Below the pieces are notes generated by a model. It saw only the letters and a list, made by a program, of their open reading frames with translations, did no database searches and was not told the DNA's origin. A DNA stretch of 64,000 bases from Crossaster papposus (Eukaryota > Echinodermata > Asteroidea > Velatida > Solasteridae), in assembly GCA_037893245.1 (NCBI GenBank), contig JBAIAA010000255.1:558001-622000 (forward strand). Reading direction: 5' to 3'. Shown here one piece after another: positions 10,050 to 22,849 of this stretch. Each line of letters begins with the position of its first letter. The first letter of the stretch is position 1. Position numbers and translations under genes: made by a program.

Positions 10050-10767
10050 ACAAGTTTTTGGTATGACATGAGGTACTCGACTCGGAGTGACAAAGTAGAC
10101 ACTTTCTTGGTCAGTACCCGAGAGTTTGGTTGACCACAACCTCGGTCTGCTCAGGATAATTATTTCCTTGAAAGTGATTTCATTTTCATTACAAATAGTT
10201 AGGCAGAGTGGTGCAGTGGGATCGTGATGGGCCCATAACCCAGAGGCCCGAGGACCGAAACCTCGCTCTGCTAAAGAGGTATTTTTGCTTCACTGTTATT
10301 CAAATTTAATAATGTTTTTAGAATGTCTGCTTTTATTTTGTTTGTTGTTTTTCTAAATTTACATGAGGCATGGTGGCGCAGTGGAAGCTTGCTGGGCCTA
10401 TAACCCAGAGTGCCGAGGATCAAAACCTCGTTCTGCTGCTAATAAGTTTTTGGTATGACTTGAAGTACTCGACTCAGAGTGACAAAGTAGACCCTTTCTT
10501 GGTCAGTAACCGAGAGTTCCGATGATCACAACCTCGGTCTGCTCAGGATAATTTTGTATTTGATAGGGATTTCATTTTCATTAAAAATAGTTACGCAGAG
10601 TAGTGCAGCGGGAGCGTGATGGGCCCATAGCCCAGAGGTCCGAGGACCAAAACCTCGCTTTGCTAACTAGGTATTTTTGCTTCACTGCTATTCACATTTA
10701 ATAAATATTGTAGAATGTTTTTAGAATGTCTGCTTTCATTTTGTTTGCATTTTCTAAATTTACATGA

Positions 10768-10839
10768 GGCATAGTGGCGCAGTTGAAGCGTGCTGGGCCC
10801 ATAACCCAGAGGTCCGAGGATCGAAACCTCGCTCTGCTA
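10768..10839 (+). tRNA. T1 iMet-like tRNA (CAU)
   Basis: Matches the T1 consensus. Confidence 0.8.
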
Positions 10840-11567
10840 ACAAGTTTTTGGTATGACATGAGGTACTCGACTCGGAGTGACAAAGTAGACACTTTCGTGG
10901 TCAGTACCCGAGAGTTTGGTTGACCACAACCTCGGTCTGCTCAGGATAATTATTTCCTTGAAAGTGATTTCATTTTCATTACAAATAGTTACGCAGAGTG
11001 GTGCAGTGGGATCGTGATGGGCCCATAACCCAGAGGCCCGAGGACCGAAACCTCGCTTTGCTAAAAAGGTATTTTTGCTTCACTGTTATTCAAATTTAAT
11101 AATTATTGTAGAATGTTTTTAGAATGTCTGCTTTTATTTTGTTTGTTGTTTTTCTAAATTTACATGAGGCATGGTGGCGCAGTGGAAGCTTGCTGGGCCT
11201 ATAACCCAGAGTGCCGAGGATCAAAACCTCGTTCTGCTGCTAATAAGTTTTTGGTATGACTTGAAGTACTCGACTCAGAGTGACAAAGTAGACCCTTTCT
11301 TGGTCAGTAACCGAGAGTTCGGATGATCACAACCTCGGTCTGCTCAGGATAATTTTGTATTTGATAGGGATTTCATTTTCATTAAAAATAGTTACGCAGA
11401 GTAGTGCAGCGGGAGCGTGATGGCCCATAGCCCAGAGGTCCGAGGACCAAAACCTCGCTTTGCTAACTAGGTATTTTTGCTTCACTGCTATTCACATTTA
11501 ATAAATATTGTAGAATGTTTTTAGAATGTCTGCTTTCATTTTGTTTGCATTTTCTAAATTTACATGA

Positions 11568-11639
11568 GGCATAGTGGCGCAGTTGAAGCGTGCTGGGCTT
11601 ATAACCCAGAGGTCCGAGGATCGAAACCTCGCTCTGCTA
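11568..11639 (+). tRNA. T1 variant with UAU anticodon
   Basis: Loop CTTATAA, but without the 11-bp spacer deletion in this dimer. Confidence 0.75.
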
Positions 11640-12367
11640 ACAAGTTTTTGGTATGACATGAGGTACTCGACTCGGAGTGACAAAGTAGACACTTTCTTGG
11701 TCAGTACCCGAGAGTTTGGTTGACCACAACCTCGGTCTGCTCAGGATAATTATTTCCTTGAAAGTGATTTCATTTTCATTACAAATAGTTACGCAGAGTG
11801 GTGCAGTGGGATCGTGATGGGCCCATAACCCAGAGGCCCGAGGACCGAAACCTCACTCTGCTAAAGAGGTATTTTTGCTTCACTGTTATTCAAATTTAAT
11901 AATTATTTTAGAATGTTTTTAGAATGTCTGCTTTTATTTTGTTTGTTGTTTTTCTAAATTTACATGAGGCATGGTGGCGCAGTGGAAGCTTGCTGGGCCT
12001 ATAACCCAGAGTGCCGAGGATCAAAACCTCGTTCTGCTGCTAATAAGTTTTTGGTATGACTTGAAGTACTCGACTCAGAGTGACAAAGTAGACCCTTCTT
12101 GGTCAGTAACCGAGAGTTCGGATGATCACAACCTCGGTCTGCTCAGGATAATTTTGTATTTGATAGGGATTTCATTTTCATTAAAAATGGTTACGCAGAG
12201 TAGTGCAGCGGGAGCGTGATGGGCCCATAGCCCAGAGGTCCGAGGACCAAAACCTCGCTTTGCTAACTAGGTATTTTTGCTTCACTGCTATTCACATTTA
12301 ATAAATATTGTAGAATGTTTTTAGAATGTCTGCTTTCATTTTGTTTGCATTTTCTAAATTTACATGA

Positions 12368-12439
12368 GGCATAGGGGCGCAGTTGAAGTGTGCATGGCCC
12401 ATAACCCAGAGGTCCGAGGATCGAAACCTCGCTCTGCTA
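12368..12439 (+). tRNA. T1 variant, damaged
   Basis: Position 8 is G instead of T and the anticodon stem reads CATGG instead of CTGGG, breaking both the A box and the stem. Confidence 0.7.
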
Positions 12440-13168
12440 ACAAGTTTTTGGTATGACATGAGGTACTCGAATTGGAGTGACAAAGTAGACACTTTCTTGG
12501 TCAGTACCCGAGAGTTTGGTTGACCACAACCTCGGTCTGCTCAGGATAATTATTTCCTTGAAAGTGATTTCATTTTCATTACAAATAGTTACGCAGAGTG
12601 GTGCAGTGGGATCGTGATGGGCCCATAACCCAGAGGCCCGAGGACCGAAACCTCGCTCTGCTAAAGAGGTATTTTTGCTTCACTGTTATTCAAATTTAAT
12701 AATTATTTTAGAATGTTTTTAGAATGTCTGCTTTTATTTTGTTTGTTGTTTTTCTAAATTTACATGAGGCATGGTGGCGCAGTGGACGCTTGCTGGGCCT
12801 ATAACCCAGAGTGCCGAGGATCAAAACCTCGTTCTGCTGCTAATAAGTTTTTGGTATGACTTGAAGTACTCGACTCAGAGTGACAAAGTAGACCCTTTCT
12901 TGGTCAGTAACCGAGAGTTCGGATGATCACAACCTCGGTCTGCTCAGGATAATTTTGTATTTGATAGGGATTTCATTTTCATTAAAAATAGTTACGCAGA
13001 GTAGTGCAGCGGGAGCGTGATGGGCCCATAGCCCAGAGGTCCGAGGACCAAAACCTCGCTTTGCTAACTAGGTATTTTTGCTTCACTGCTATTCACATTT
13101 AATAAATATTGTAGAATGTTTTTAGAATGTCTGCTTTCATTTTGTTTGCATTTTCTAAATTTACATGA

Positions 13169-13240
13169 GGCATAGTGGCGCAGTTGAAGCTTGCTGGGCT
13201 TATAACCCAGAGGTCCGAGGATCGAAACCTCGCTCTGCTA
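13169..13240 (+). tRNA. T1 variant with UAU anticodon
   Basis: Loop CTTATAA; the D-stem 3' side is GCTT as in T3, suggesting conversion from T3. Confidence 0.72.
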
Positions 13241-13968
13241 ACAAGTTTTTGGTATGACATGAGGTACTCGACTCGGAGTGACAAAGTAGACACTTTCTTG
13301 GTCAGTACCCGAGAGTTTGGTTGACCACAACCTCGGTCTGCTCAGGATAATTATTTCCTTGAAAGTGATTTCATTTTCATTACAAATAGTTACGCAGAGT
13401 GGTGCAGTGGGATCGTGATGGGCCCATAACCCAGAGGCCCGAGGACCGAAACCTCACTCTGCTAAAGAGGTATTTTTGCTTCACTGTTATTCAAATTTAA
13501 TAATTATTTTAGAATGTTTTTAGAATGTCTGCTTTTATTTTGTTTGTTGTTTTTCTAAATTTACATGAGGCATGGTGGCGCAGTGGAAGCTTGCTGGGCC
13601 TATAACCCAGAGTGCCGAGGATCAAAACCTCGTTCTGCTGCTAATAAGTTTTTGGTATGACTTGAAGTACTCGACTCAGAGTGACAAAGTAGACCCTTCT
13701 TGGTCAGTAACCGAGAGTTCGGATGATCACAACCTCGGTCTGCTCAGGATAATTTTGTATTTGATAGGGATTTCATTTTCATTAAAAATGGTTACGCAGA
13801 GTAGTGCAGCGGGAGCGTGATGGGCCCATAGCCCAGAGGTCCGAGGACCAAAACCTCGCTTTGCTAACTAGGTATTTTTGCTTCACTGCTATTCACATTT
13901 AATAAATATTGTAGAATGTTTTTAGAATGTCTGCTTTCATTTTGTTTGCATTTTCTAAATTTACATGA

Positions 13969-14040
13969 GGCATAGGGGCGCAGTTGAAGTGTGCTGGGCC
14001 CATAACCCAGAGGTCCGAGGATCGAAACCTCGCTCTGCTA
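13969..14040 (+). tRNA. T1 variant
   Basis: Position 8 is G and C23 is T; the anticodon loop is normal CAU. Confidence 0.72.
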
Positions 14041-14769
14041 ACAAGTTTTTGGTATGACATGAGGTACTCGAATTGGAGTGACAAAGTAGACACTTTCTTG
14101 GTCAGTACCCGAGAGTTTGGTTGACCACAACCTCGGTCTGCTCAGGATAATTATTTCCTTGAAAGTGATTTCATTTTCATTACAAATAGTTACGCAGAGT
14201 GGTGCAGTGGGATCGTGATGGGCCCATAACCCAGAGGCCCGAGGACCGAAACCTCGCTCTGCTAAAGAGGTATTTTTGCTTCACTGTTATTCAAATTTAA
14301 TAATTATTTTAGAATGTTTTTAGAATGTCTGCTTTTATTTTGTTTGTTGTTTTTCTAAATTTACATGAGGCATGGTGGCGCAGTGGAAGCTTGCTGGGCC
14401 TATAACCCAGAGTGCCGAGGATCAAAACCTCGTTCTGCTGCTAATAAGTTTTTGGTATGACTTGAAGTACTCGACTCAGAGTGACAAAGTAGACCCTTTC
14501 TTGGTCAGTAACCGAGAGTTCGGATGATCACAACCTCGGTCTGCTCAGGATAATTTTGTATTTGATAGGGATTTCATTTTCATTAAAAATAGTTACGCAG
14601 AGTAGTGCAGCGGGAGCGTGATGGGCCCATAGCACAGAGGTCCGAGGACCAAAACCTCGCTTTGCTAACTAGGTATTTTTGCTTCACTGCTATTCACATT
14701 TAATAAATATTGTAGAATGTTTTTAGAATGTCTGCTTTCATTTTGTTTGCATTTTCTAAATTTACATGA

Positions 14770-14841
14770 GGCATAGTGGCGCAGTTGAAGCGTGCTGGGC
14801 TTATAACCCAGAGGTCCGAGGATCGAAACCTCGCTCTGCTA
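14770..14841 (+). tRNA. T1 variant with UAU anticodon
   Basis: Loop CTTATAA, otherwise consensus. Confidence 0.75.
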
Positions 14842-15569
14842 ACAAGTTTTTGGTATGACATGAGGTACTCGACTCGGAGTGACAAAGTAGACACTTTCTT
14901 GGTCAGTACCCGAGAGTTTGGTTGACCACAACCTCGGTCTGCTCAGGATAATTATTTCCTTGAAAGTGATTTCATTTTCATTACAAATAGTTACGCAGAG
15001 TGGTGCAGTGGGATCGTGATGGGCCCATAACCCAGAGGCCCGAGGACCGAAACCTCGCTCTGCTAAAGAGGTATTTTTGCTTCACTGTTATTCAAATTTA
15101 ATAATTATTTTAGAATGTTTTTAGAATGTCTGCTTTTATTTTGTTTGTTGTTTTTCTAAATTTACATGAGGCATGGTGGCGCAGTGGAAGCTTGCTGGGC
15201 CTATAACCCAGAGTGCCGAGGATCAAAACCTCGTTCTGCTGCTAATAAGTTTTTGGTATGACTTGAAGTACTCGACTCAGAGTGACAAAGTAGACCCTTC
15301 TTGGTCAGTAACCGAGAGTTCGGATGATCACAACCTCGGTCTGCTCAGGATAATTTTGTATTTGATAGGGATTTCATTTTCATTAAAAATGGTTACGCAG
15401 AGTAGTGCAGCGGGAGCGTGATGGGCCCATAGCCCAGAGGTCCGAGGACCAAAACCTCGCTTTGCTAACTAGGTATTTTTGCTTCACTGCTATTCACATT
15501 TAATAAATATTGTAGAATGTTTTTAGAATGTCTGCTTTCCTTTTGTTTGCATTTTCTAAATTTACATGA

Positions 15570-15641
15570 GGCATAGTGGCGCAGTTGAAGTGTGCTGGGC
15601 CCATAACCCAGAGGTCCGAGGATCGAAACCTCGCTCTGCTA
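15570..15641 (+). tRNA. T1 iMet-like tRNA, C23T
   Basis: The D-stem has a G12-T23 wobble in place of G-C. Confidence 0.78.
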
Positions 15642-16370
15642 ACAAGTTTTTGGTATGACATGAGGTACTCGACTCGGAGTGACAAAGTAGACACTTTCTT
15701 GGTCAGTACCCGAGAGTTTGGTTGACCACAACCTCGGTCTGCTCAGGATAATTATTTCCTTGAAAGTGATTTCATTTTCATTACAAATAGTTACGCAGAG
15801 TGGTGCAGTGGGATCGTGATGGGCCCATAACCCAGAGGCCCGAGGACCGAAACCTCGCTCTGCTAAAGAGGTATTTTTGCTTCACTGTTATTCAAATTTA
15901 ATAATTATTTTAGAATGTTTTTAGAATGTCTGCTTTTATTTTGTTTGTTGTTTTTCTAAATTTACATGAGGCATGGTGGCGCAGTGGAAGCTTGCTGGGC
16001 CTATAACCCAGAGTGCCGAGGATCAAAACCTCGTTCTGCTGCTAATAAGTTTTTGGTATGACTTGAAGTACTCGACTCGGAGTGACAAAGTAGACCCTTT
16101 CTTGGTCAGTAACCGAGAGTTCGGATGATCACAACCTCGGTCTGCTCAGGATAATTTTGTATTTGATAGGGATTTCATTTTCATTAAAAATAGTTACGCA
16201 GAGTAGTGCAGCGGGAGCGTGATGGGCCCATAGCCCAGAGGTCCGAGGACCAAAACCTCGCTTTGCTAACTAGGTATTTTTGCTTCACTGCTATTCACAT
16301 TTAATAAATATTGTAGAATGTTTTTAGAATGTCTGCTTTCATTTTGTTTGCATTTTCTAAATTTACATGA

Positions 16371-16442
16371 GGCATAGTGGCGCAGTTGAAGCGTGCTGGG
16401 CCCATAACCCAGAGGTCCGAGGATCGAAACCTCGCTCTGCTA
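16371..16442 (+). tRNA. T1 iMet-like tRNA (CAU)
   Basis: Matches the T1 consensus. Confidence 0.8.
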
Positions 16443-17171
16443 ACAAGTTTTTGGTATGACATGAGGTACTCGACTCGGAGTGACAAAGTAGACACTTTCT
16501 TGGTCAGTACCCGAGAGTTTGGTTGACCACAACCTCGGTCTGCTCAGGATAATTATTTCCTTGAAAGTGATTTCATTTTCATTACAAATAGTTACGCAGA
16601 GTGGTGCAGTGGGATCGTGATGGGCCCATAACCCAGAGGCCCGAGGACCGAAACCTCGCTTTGCTAAAGAGGTATTTTTGCTTCACTGTTATTCAAATTT
16701 AATAATTATTTTAGAATGTTTTAAGAATGTCTGCTTTTATTTTGTTTGTTGTTTTTCTAAATTTACATGAGGCATGGTGGCGCAGTGGAAGCTTGCTGGG
16801 CCTATAACCCAGAGTGCCGAGGATCAAAACCTCGTTCTGCTGCTAATAAGTTTTTGGTATGACTTGAAGTACTCGACTCAGAGTGACAAAGTAGACCCTT
16901 TCTTGGTCAGTAACCGAGAGTTCGGATGATCACAACCTCGGTCTGCTCAGGATAATTTTGTATTTGATAGGGATTTCATTTTCATTAAAAATAGTTACGC
17001 AGAGTAGTGCAGCGGGAGCGTGATGGGCCCATAGCCCAGAGGTCCGAGGACCAAAACCTCGCTTTGCTAACTAGGTATTTTTGCTTCACTGCTATTCACA
17101 TTTAATAAATATTGTAGAATGTTTTTAGAATGTCTGCTTTCATTTTGTTTGCATTTTCTAAATTTACATGA

Positions 17172-17243
17172 GGCATAGTGGCGCAGTTGAAGCGTGCTGG
17201 GCCCATAACCCAGAGGTCCGAGGATCGAAACCTCGCTCTGCTA
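17172..17243 (+). tRNA. T1 iMet-like tRNA (CAU)
   Basis: Body is consensus; the trailer before the T5 run has one C to T change, shared with 20375. Confidence 0.8.
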
Positions 17244-17972
17244 ATAAGTTTTTGGTATGACATGAGGTACTCGATTCGGAGTGACAAAGTAGACACTTTC
17301 TTGGTCAGTACCCGAGAGTTTGGTTGACCACAACCTCGGTCTGCTCAGGATAATTATTTCCTTGAAAGTGATTTCATTTTCATTACAAATAGTTACGCAG
17401 AGTGGTGCAGTGGGATCGTGATGGGCCCATAACCCAGAGGCCCGAGGACCGAAACCTCGCTCTGCTAAAGACGTATTTTTGCTTCACTGTTATTCAAATT
17501 TAATAATTATTTTAGAATGTTTTTAGAATGTCTGCTTTTATTTTGTTTGTTGTTTTTCTAAATTTACATGAGGCATGGTGGCGCAGTGGAAGCTTGCTGG
17601 GCCTATAACCCAGAGTGCCGAGGATCAAAACCTCGTTCTGCTGCTAATAAGTTTTTGGTATGACTTGAAGTACTCGACTCAGAGTGACAAAGTAGACCCT
17701 TTCTTGGTCAGTAACCGAGAGTTCGGATGATCACAACCTCGGTCTGCTCAGGATAATTTTGTATTTGATAGGGATTTCATTTTCATTAAAAATAGTTACA
17801 CAGAGTAGTGCAGCGGGAGCGTGATGGGCCCATAGCCCAGAGGTCCGAGAACCAAAACCTCGCTTTGCTAACTAGGTATTTTTGCTTCACTGCTATTCAC
17901 ATTTAATAAATATTGTAGAATGTTTTTAGAATGTCTGCTTTCATTTTGTTTGCATTTTCTAAATTTACATGA

Positions 17973-18044
17973 GGCATAGTGGCGCAGTTGAAGCGTGCTG
18001 GGCCCATAACCCAGACGTCCGAGGATCGAAACCTCGCTCTGCTA
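17973..18044 (+). tRNA. T1 iMet-like tRNA, variable-loop change
   Basis: The variable loop reads ACGTC rather than AGGTC, shared with 21176. Confidence 0.78.
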
Positions 18045-18772
18045 ACAAGTTTTTGGTATGACATGAGGTACTCGACTCGGAGTGACAAAGTAGACACTTT
18101 CTTGGTCAGTACCCGAGAGTTTGGTTGACCACAACCTCGGTCTGCTCAGGATAATTATTTCCTTGAAAGTGATTTCATTTTCATTACAAATAGTTACGCA
18201 GAGTGGTGCAGTGGGATCGTGATGGGCCCATAACCCAGAGGCCCGAGGACCGAAACCTCGCTCTGCTAAAGAGGTATTTTTGCTTCACTGTTATTCAAAT
18301 TTAATAATTATTTTAGAATGTTTTTAGAATGTCTGCTTTTATTTTGTTTGTTGTTTTTCTAAATTTACATGAGGCATGGTGGCGCAGTGGAAGCTTGCTG
18401 GGCCTATAACCCAGAGTGCCGAGGATCAAAACCTCGTTCTGCTGCTAATAAGTTTTTGGTATGACTTGAAGTACTCGACTCAGAGTGACAAAGTAGACCC
18501 TTCTTGGTCAGTAACCGAGAGTTCGGATGATCACAACCTCGGTCTGCTCAGGATAATTTTGTATTTGATAGGGATTTCATTTTCATTAAAAATGGTTACG
18601 CAGAGTAGTGCAGCGGGAGCGTGATGGGCCCATAGCCCAGAGGTCCGAGGACCAAAACCTCGCTTTGCTAACTAGGTATTTTTGCTTCACTGCTATTCAC
18701 ATTTAATAAATATTGTAGAATGTTTTTAGAATGTCTGCTTTCCTTTTGTTTGCATTTTCTAAATTTACATGA

Positions 18773-18844
18773 GGCATAGTGGCGCAGTTGAAGTGTGCTG
18801 GGCCCATAACCCAGAGGTCCGAGGATCGAAACCTCGCTCTGCTA
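18773..18844 (+). tRNA. T1 iMet-like tRNA, C23T
   Basis: Same body as the copy at 15570, 3,203 bp upstream. Confidence 0.78.
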
Positions 18845-19573
18845 ACAAGTTTTTGGTATGACATGAGGTACTCGACTCGGAGTGACAAAGTAGACACTTT
18901 CTTGGTCAGTACCCGAGAGTTTGGTTGACCACAACCTCGGTCTGCTCAGGATAATTATTTCCTTGAAAGTGATTTCATTTTCATTACAAATAGTTACGCA
19001 GAGTGGTGCAGTGGGATCGTGATGGGCCCATAACCCAGAGGCCCGAGGACCGAAACCTCGCTCTGCTAAAGAGGTATTTTTGCTTCACTGTTATTCAAAT
19101 TTAATAATTATTTTAGAATGTTTTTAGAATGTCTGCTTTTATTTTGTTTGTTGTTTTTCTAAATTTACATGAGGCATGGTGGCGCAGTGGAAGCTTGCTG
19201 GGCCTATAACCCAGAGTGCCGAGGATCAAAACCTCGTTCTGCTGCTAATAAGTTTTTGGTATGACTTGAAGTACTCGACTCGGAGTGACAAAGTAGACCC
19301 TTTCTTGGTCAGTAACCGAGAGTTCGGATGATCACAACCTCGGTCTGCTCAGGATAATTTTGTATTTGATAGGGATTTCATTTTCATTAAAAATAGTTAC
19401 GCAGAGTAGTGCAGCGGGAGCGTGATGGGCCCATAGCCCAGAGGTCCGAGGACCAAAACCTCGCTTTGCTAACTAGGTATTTTTGCTTCACTGCTATTCA
19501 CATTTAATAAATATTGTAGAATGTTTTTAGAATGTCTGCTTTCATTTTGTTTGCATTTTCTAAATTTACATGA

Positions 19574-19645
19574 GGCATAGTGGCGCAGTTGAAGCGTGCT
19601 AGGCCCATAACCCAGAGGTCCGAGGATCGAAACCTCGCTCTGCTA
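19574..19645 (+). tRNA. T1 variant with anticodon-stem change
   Basis: CTGGG has become CTAGG, breaking the first of the three initiator G-C pairs. Its partner copy at 16371 lacks the change. Confidence 0.72.
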
Positions 19646-20374
19646 ACAAGTTTTTAGTATGACATGAGGTACTCGACTCGGAGTGACAAAGTAGACACTT
19701 TCTTGGTCAGTACCCGAGAGTTTGGTTGACCACAACCTCGGTCTGCTCAGGATAATTATTTCCTTGAATGTGATTTCATTTTCATTACAAATAGTTACGC
19801 AGAGTGGTGCAGTGGGATCGTGATGGGCCCATAACCCGGAGGCCCGAGGACCGAAACCTCGCTTTGCTAAAGAGGTATTTTTGCTTCACTGTTATTCAAA
19901 TTTAATAATTATTTTAGAATGTTTTAAGAATGTCTGCTTTTATTTTGTTTGTTGTTTTTCTAAATTTACATGAGGCATGGTGGCGCAGTGGAAGCTTGCT
20001 GGGCCTATAACCCAGAGTGCCGAGGATCAAAACCTCGTTCTGCTGCTAATAAGTTTTTGGTATGACTTGAAGTACTCGACTCAGAGTGACAAAGTAGACC
20101 CTTTCTTGGTCAGTAACCGAGAGTTCGGATGATCACAACCTCGGTCTGCTCAGGATAATTTTGTATTTGATAGGGATTTCATTTTCATTAAAAATAGTTA
20201 CGCAGAGTAGTGCAGCGGGAGCGTGATGGGCCCATAGCCCAGAGGTCCGAGGACCAAAACCTCGCTTTGCTAACTAGGTATTTTTGCTTCACTGCTATTC
20301 ACATTTAATAAATATTGTAGAATGTTTTTAGAATGTCTGCTTTCATTTTGTTTGCATTTTCTAAATTTACATGA

Positions 20375-20446
20375 GGCATAGTGGCGCAGTTGAAGCGTGC
20401 TGGGCCCATAACCCAGAGGTCCGAGGATCGAAACCTCGCTCTGCTA
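20375..20446 (+). tRNA. T1 iMet-like tRNA (CAU)
   Basis: Copy of 17172 displaced by 3,203 bp. Confidence 0.8.
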
Positions 20447-21175
20447 ATAAGTTTTTGGTATGACATGAGGTACTCGATTCGGAGTGACAAAGTAGACACT
20501 TTCTTGGTCAGTACCCGAGAGTTTGGTTGACCACAACCTCGGTCTGCTCAGGATAATTATTTCCTTGAAAGTGATTTCATTTTCATTACAAATAGTTACG
20601 CAGAGTGGTGCAGTGGGATCGTGATGGGCCCATAACCCAGAGGCCCGAGGACCGAAACCTCGCTCTGCTAAAGACGTATTTTTGCTTCACTGTTATTCAA
20701 ATTTAATAATTATTTTAGAATGTTTTTAGAATGTCTGCTTTTATTTTGTTTGTTGTTTTTCTAAATTTACATGAGGCATGGTGGCGCAGTGGAAGCTTGC
20801 TGGGCCTATAACCCAGAGTGCCGAGGATCAAAACCTCGTTCTGCTGCTAATAAGTTTTTGGTATGACTTGAAGTACTCGACTCAGAGTGACAAAGTAGAC
20901 CCTTTCTTGGTCAGTAACCGAGAGTTCGGATGATCACAACCTCGGTCTGCTCAGGATAATTTTGTATTTGATAGGGATTTCATTTTCATTAAAAATAGTT
21001 ACACAGAGTAGTGCAGCGGGAGCGTGATGGGCCCATAGCCCAGAGGTCCGAGAACCAAAACCTCGCTTTGCTAACTAGGTATTTTTGCTTCACTGCTATT
21101 CACATTTAATAAATATTGTAGAATGTTTTTAGAATGTCTGCTTTCATTTTGTTTGCATTTTCTAAATTTACATGA

Positions 21176-21247
21176 GGCATAGTGGCGCAGTTGAAGCGTG
21201 CTGGGCCCATAACCCAGACGTCCGAGGATCGAAACCTCGCTCTGCTA
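21176..21247 (+). tRNA. T1 iMet-like tRNA, variable-loop change
   Basis: Copy of 17973 displaced by 3,203 bp. Confidence 0.78.
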
Positions 21248-21977
21248 ACAAGTTTTTGGTATGACATGAGGTACTCGACTCGGAGTGACAAAGTAGACAC
21301 TTTCTTGGTCAGTACCCGAGAGTTTGGTTGACCACAACCTCGGTCTGCTCAGGATAATTATTTCCTTGAAAGTGATTTCATTTTCATTACAAATAGTTAC
21401 GCAGAGTGGTGCAGTGGGATCGTGATGGGCCCATAACCCAGAGGCCCGAGGACCGAAACCTCGCTCTGCTAAAGAGTTATTTTTGCTTCACTGTTATTAA
21501 AATTTAATAATTATTTTAGAATGTTTTTAGAATGTCTGCTTTTATTTTGTTTGTTGTTTTTCTAAATTTACATGAGGCATGGTGGCGCAGTGGAAGCTTG
21601 CTGGGCCTATAACCCAGAGTGCCGAGGATCAAAACCTCGTTCTGCTGCTAATAAGTTTTTGGTATGACTTGAAGTACTCGACTCAGAGTGACAAAGTAGA
21701 CCCTTTCTTGGTCAGTAACCGAGAGTTCGGATGATCACAACCTCGGTCTGCTCAGGATAATTTTGTATTTGATAGGGATTTCATTTTCATTAAAAATAGT
21801 TACGCAGAGTAGTGCAGCGGGAAGCGTGATAGGCCCATAGCCCAGAGGTCCGAGGACCAAAACCTCGCTTTGCTAACTAGGTATTTTTGCTTCACTGCTA
21901 TTCACATTTAATAAATATTGTAGAATGTTTTTAGAATGTCTGCTTTCATTTTGTTTGCATTTTCTAAATTTACATGA

Positions 21978-22049
21978 GGCATAGTGGCGCAGTTGAAGCG
22001 TGCTGGGCCCATAACCCAGAGGTCCGAGGATCGAAACCTCGCTCTGTTA
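21978..22049 (+). tRNA. T1 variant, acceptor C71T
   Basis: The 3' acceptor reads CTCTGTT, giving a G2-T71 wobble. The trailer T5 run is changed to ttgttg, so the nearby terminator is lost. Confidence 0.72.
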
Positions 22050-22777
22050 ACAAGTTGTTGGTATGACATGAGGTACTCGACTCGGAGTGACAAAGTAGAC
22101 ACTTTATTGGTCAGTACCCGAGAGATTGGTTGACCACAACCTCGGTCTGCTCAGGATAATTATTTCCTTGAAAGTGATTTCATTTTCATTACAAATAGTT
22201 ACGCAGAGTGGTGCAGTGGGATTGTGATGGGCCCATAACCCAGAGGCCCGAGGACCGAAACCTCGCTCTGCTAAAGAGTTATTTTTGCTTCACTGTTATT
22301 CAAATTTAATAATTATTTTAGAATGTTTTTAGAATGTCTGCTTTTATTTTGTTTGTTGTTTTTCTAAATTTACATGAGGCATGGTGGCGCAGTGGAAGCT
22401 TGCTGGGCCTATAACCCAGAGTGCCGAGGATCAAAACCTCGTTCTGCTGCTAATAAGTTTTTGGTATGACTTGAAGTACTCGACTCAGAGTGACAAAGTA
22501 GACCCTTTCTTGGTCAGTAACCGAGAGTTCGGATGATCACAACCTCGGTCTGCTCAGGATAATTTTGTATTTGATAGGGATTTCATTTTCATTAAAAATA
22601 GTTACGCAGAGTAGTGCAGCGGGAGCGTGATGGCCCATAGCCCAGAGGTCCGAGGACCAAAACCTCGCTTTGCTAACTAGGTATTTTTGCTTCACTGCTA
22701 TTCACATTTAATAAATATTGTAGAATGTTTTTAGAATGTCTGCTTTCATTTTGTTTGCATTTTCTAAATTTACATGA

Positions 22778-22849
22778 GGCATAGTGGCGCAGTTGAAGCG
22801 TGCTGGGCCCATAACCCAGAGGTCCGAGGATCGAAACCTCGCTCTGTTA
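22778..22849 (+). tRNA. T1 variant, acceptor C71T
   Basis: Same changes as the copy 800 bp upstream, including the lost T5 run: a recent single-dimer duplication. Confidence 0.72.

Larger units (their letters stand above)
2791..10767 (+). repeat. Higher-order repeat, three copies of a diagnostic dimer pair
   Basis: The pair 'ctcgtctcag linker plus agcaca T4, then UAU T1 plus 11-bp spacer deletion' occurs at dimers 2791/3592, 6785/7586 and 9177/9978. Flanking dimers with ttttaagaatg sit at 5183 and 8376. Blocks of three to five dimers have therefore been duplicated. Confidence 0.8.
11568..15569 (+). repeat. 1,601-bp higher-order repeat (two dimers)
   Basis: Alternating dimers with UAU T1 (11568, 13169, 14770) and dimers with C23T or T8G T1 (12368, 13969, 15570). 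A lost T in D2 recurs at 1,601-bp steps (12094, 13695, 15296). Confidence 0.8.
15173..21578 (+). repeat. Tandem duplication of a 3,203-bp block (four dimers)
   Basis: Four consecutive T1 variants recur in order: 15570/18773, 16371/19574, 17172/20375 and 17973/21176, all displaced by 3,203 bp. The second copy has a few private changes around 19.6-19.84 kb. Confidence 0.88.

Noticed and set aside
11971-12219. An 82-codon ORF at 11971, 13572, 15173 and 18376
   Set aside because: It appears only where one T is lost in D2, which accidentally joins frames across T3, D2 and the linker. It is a frame accident copied with the 1.6- and 3.2-kb repeats.
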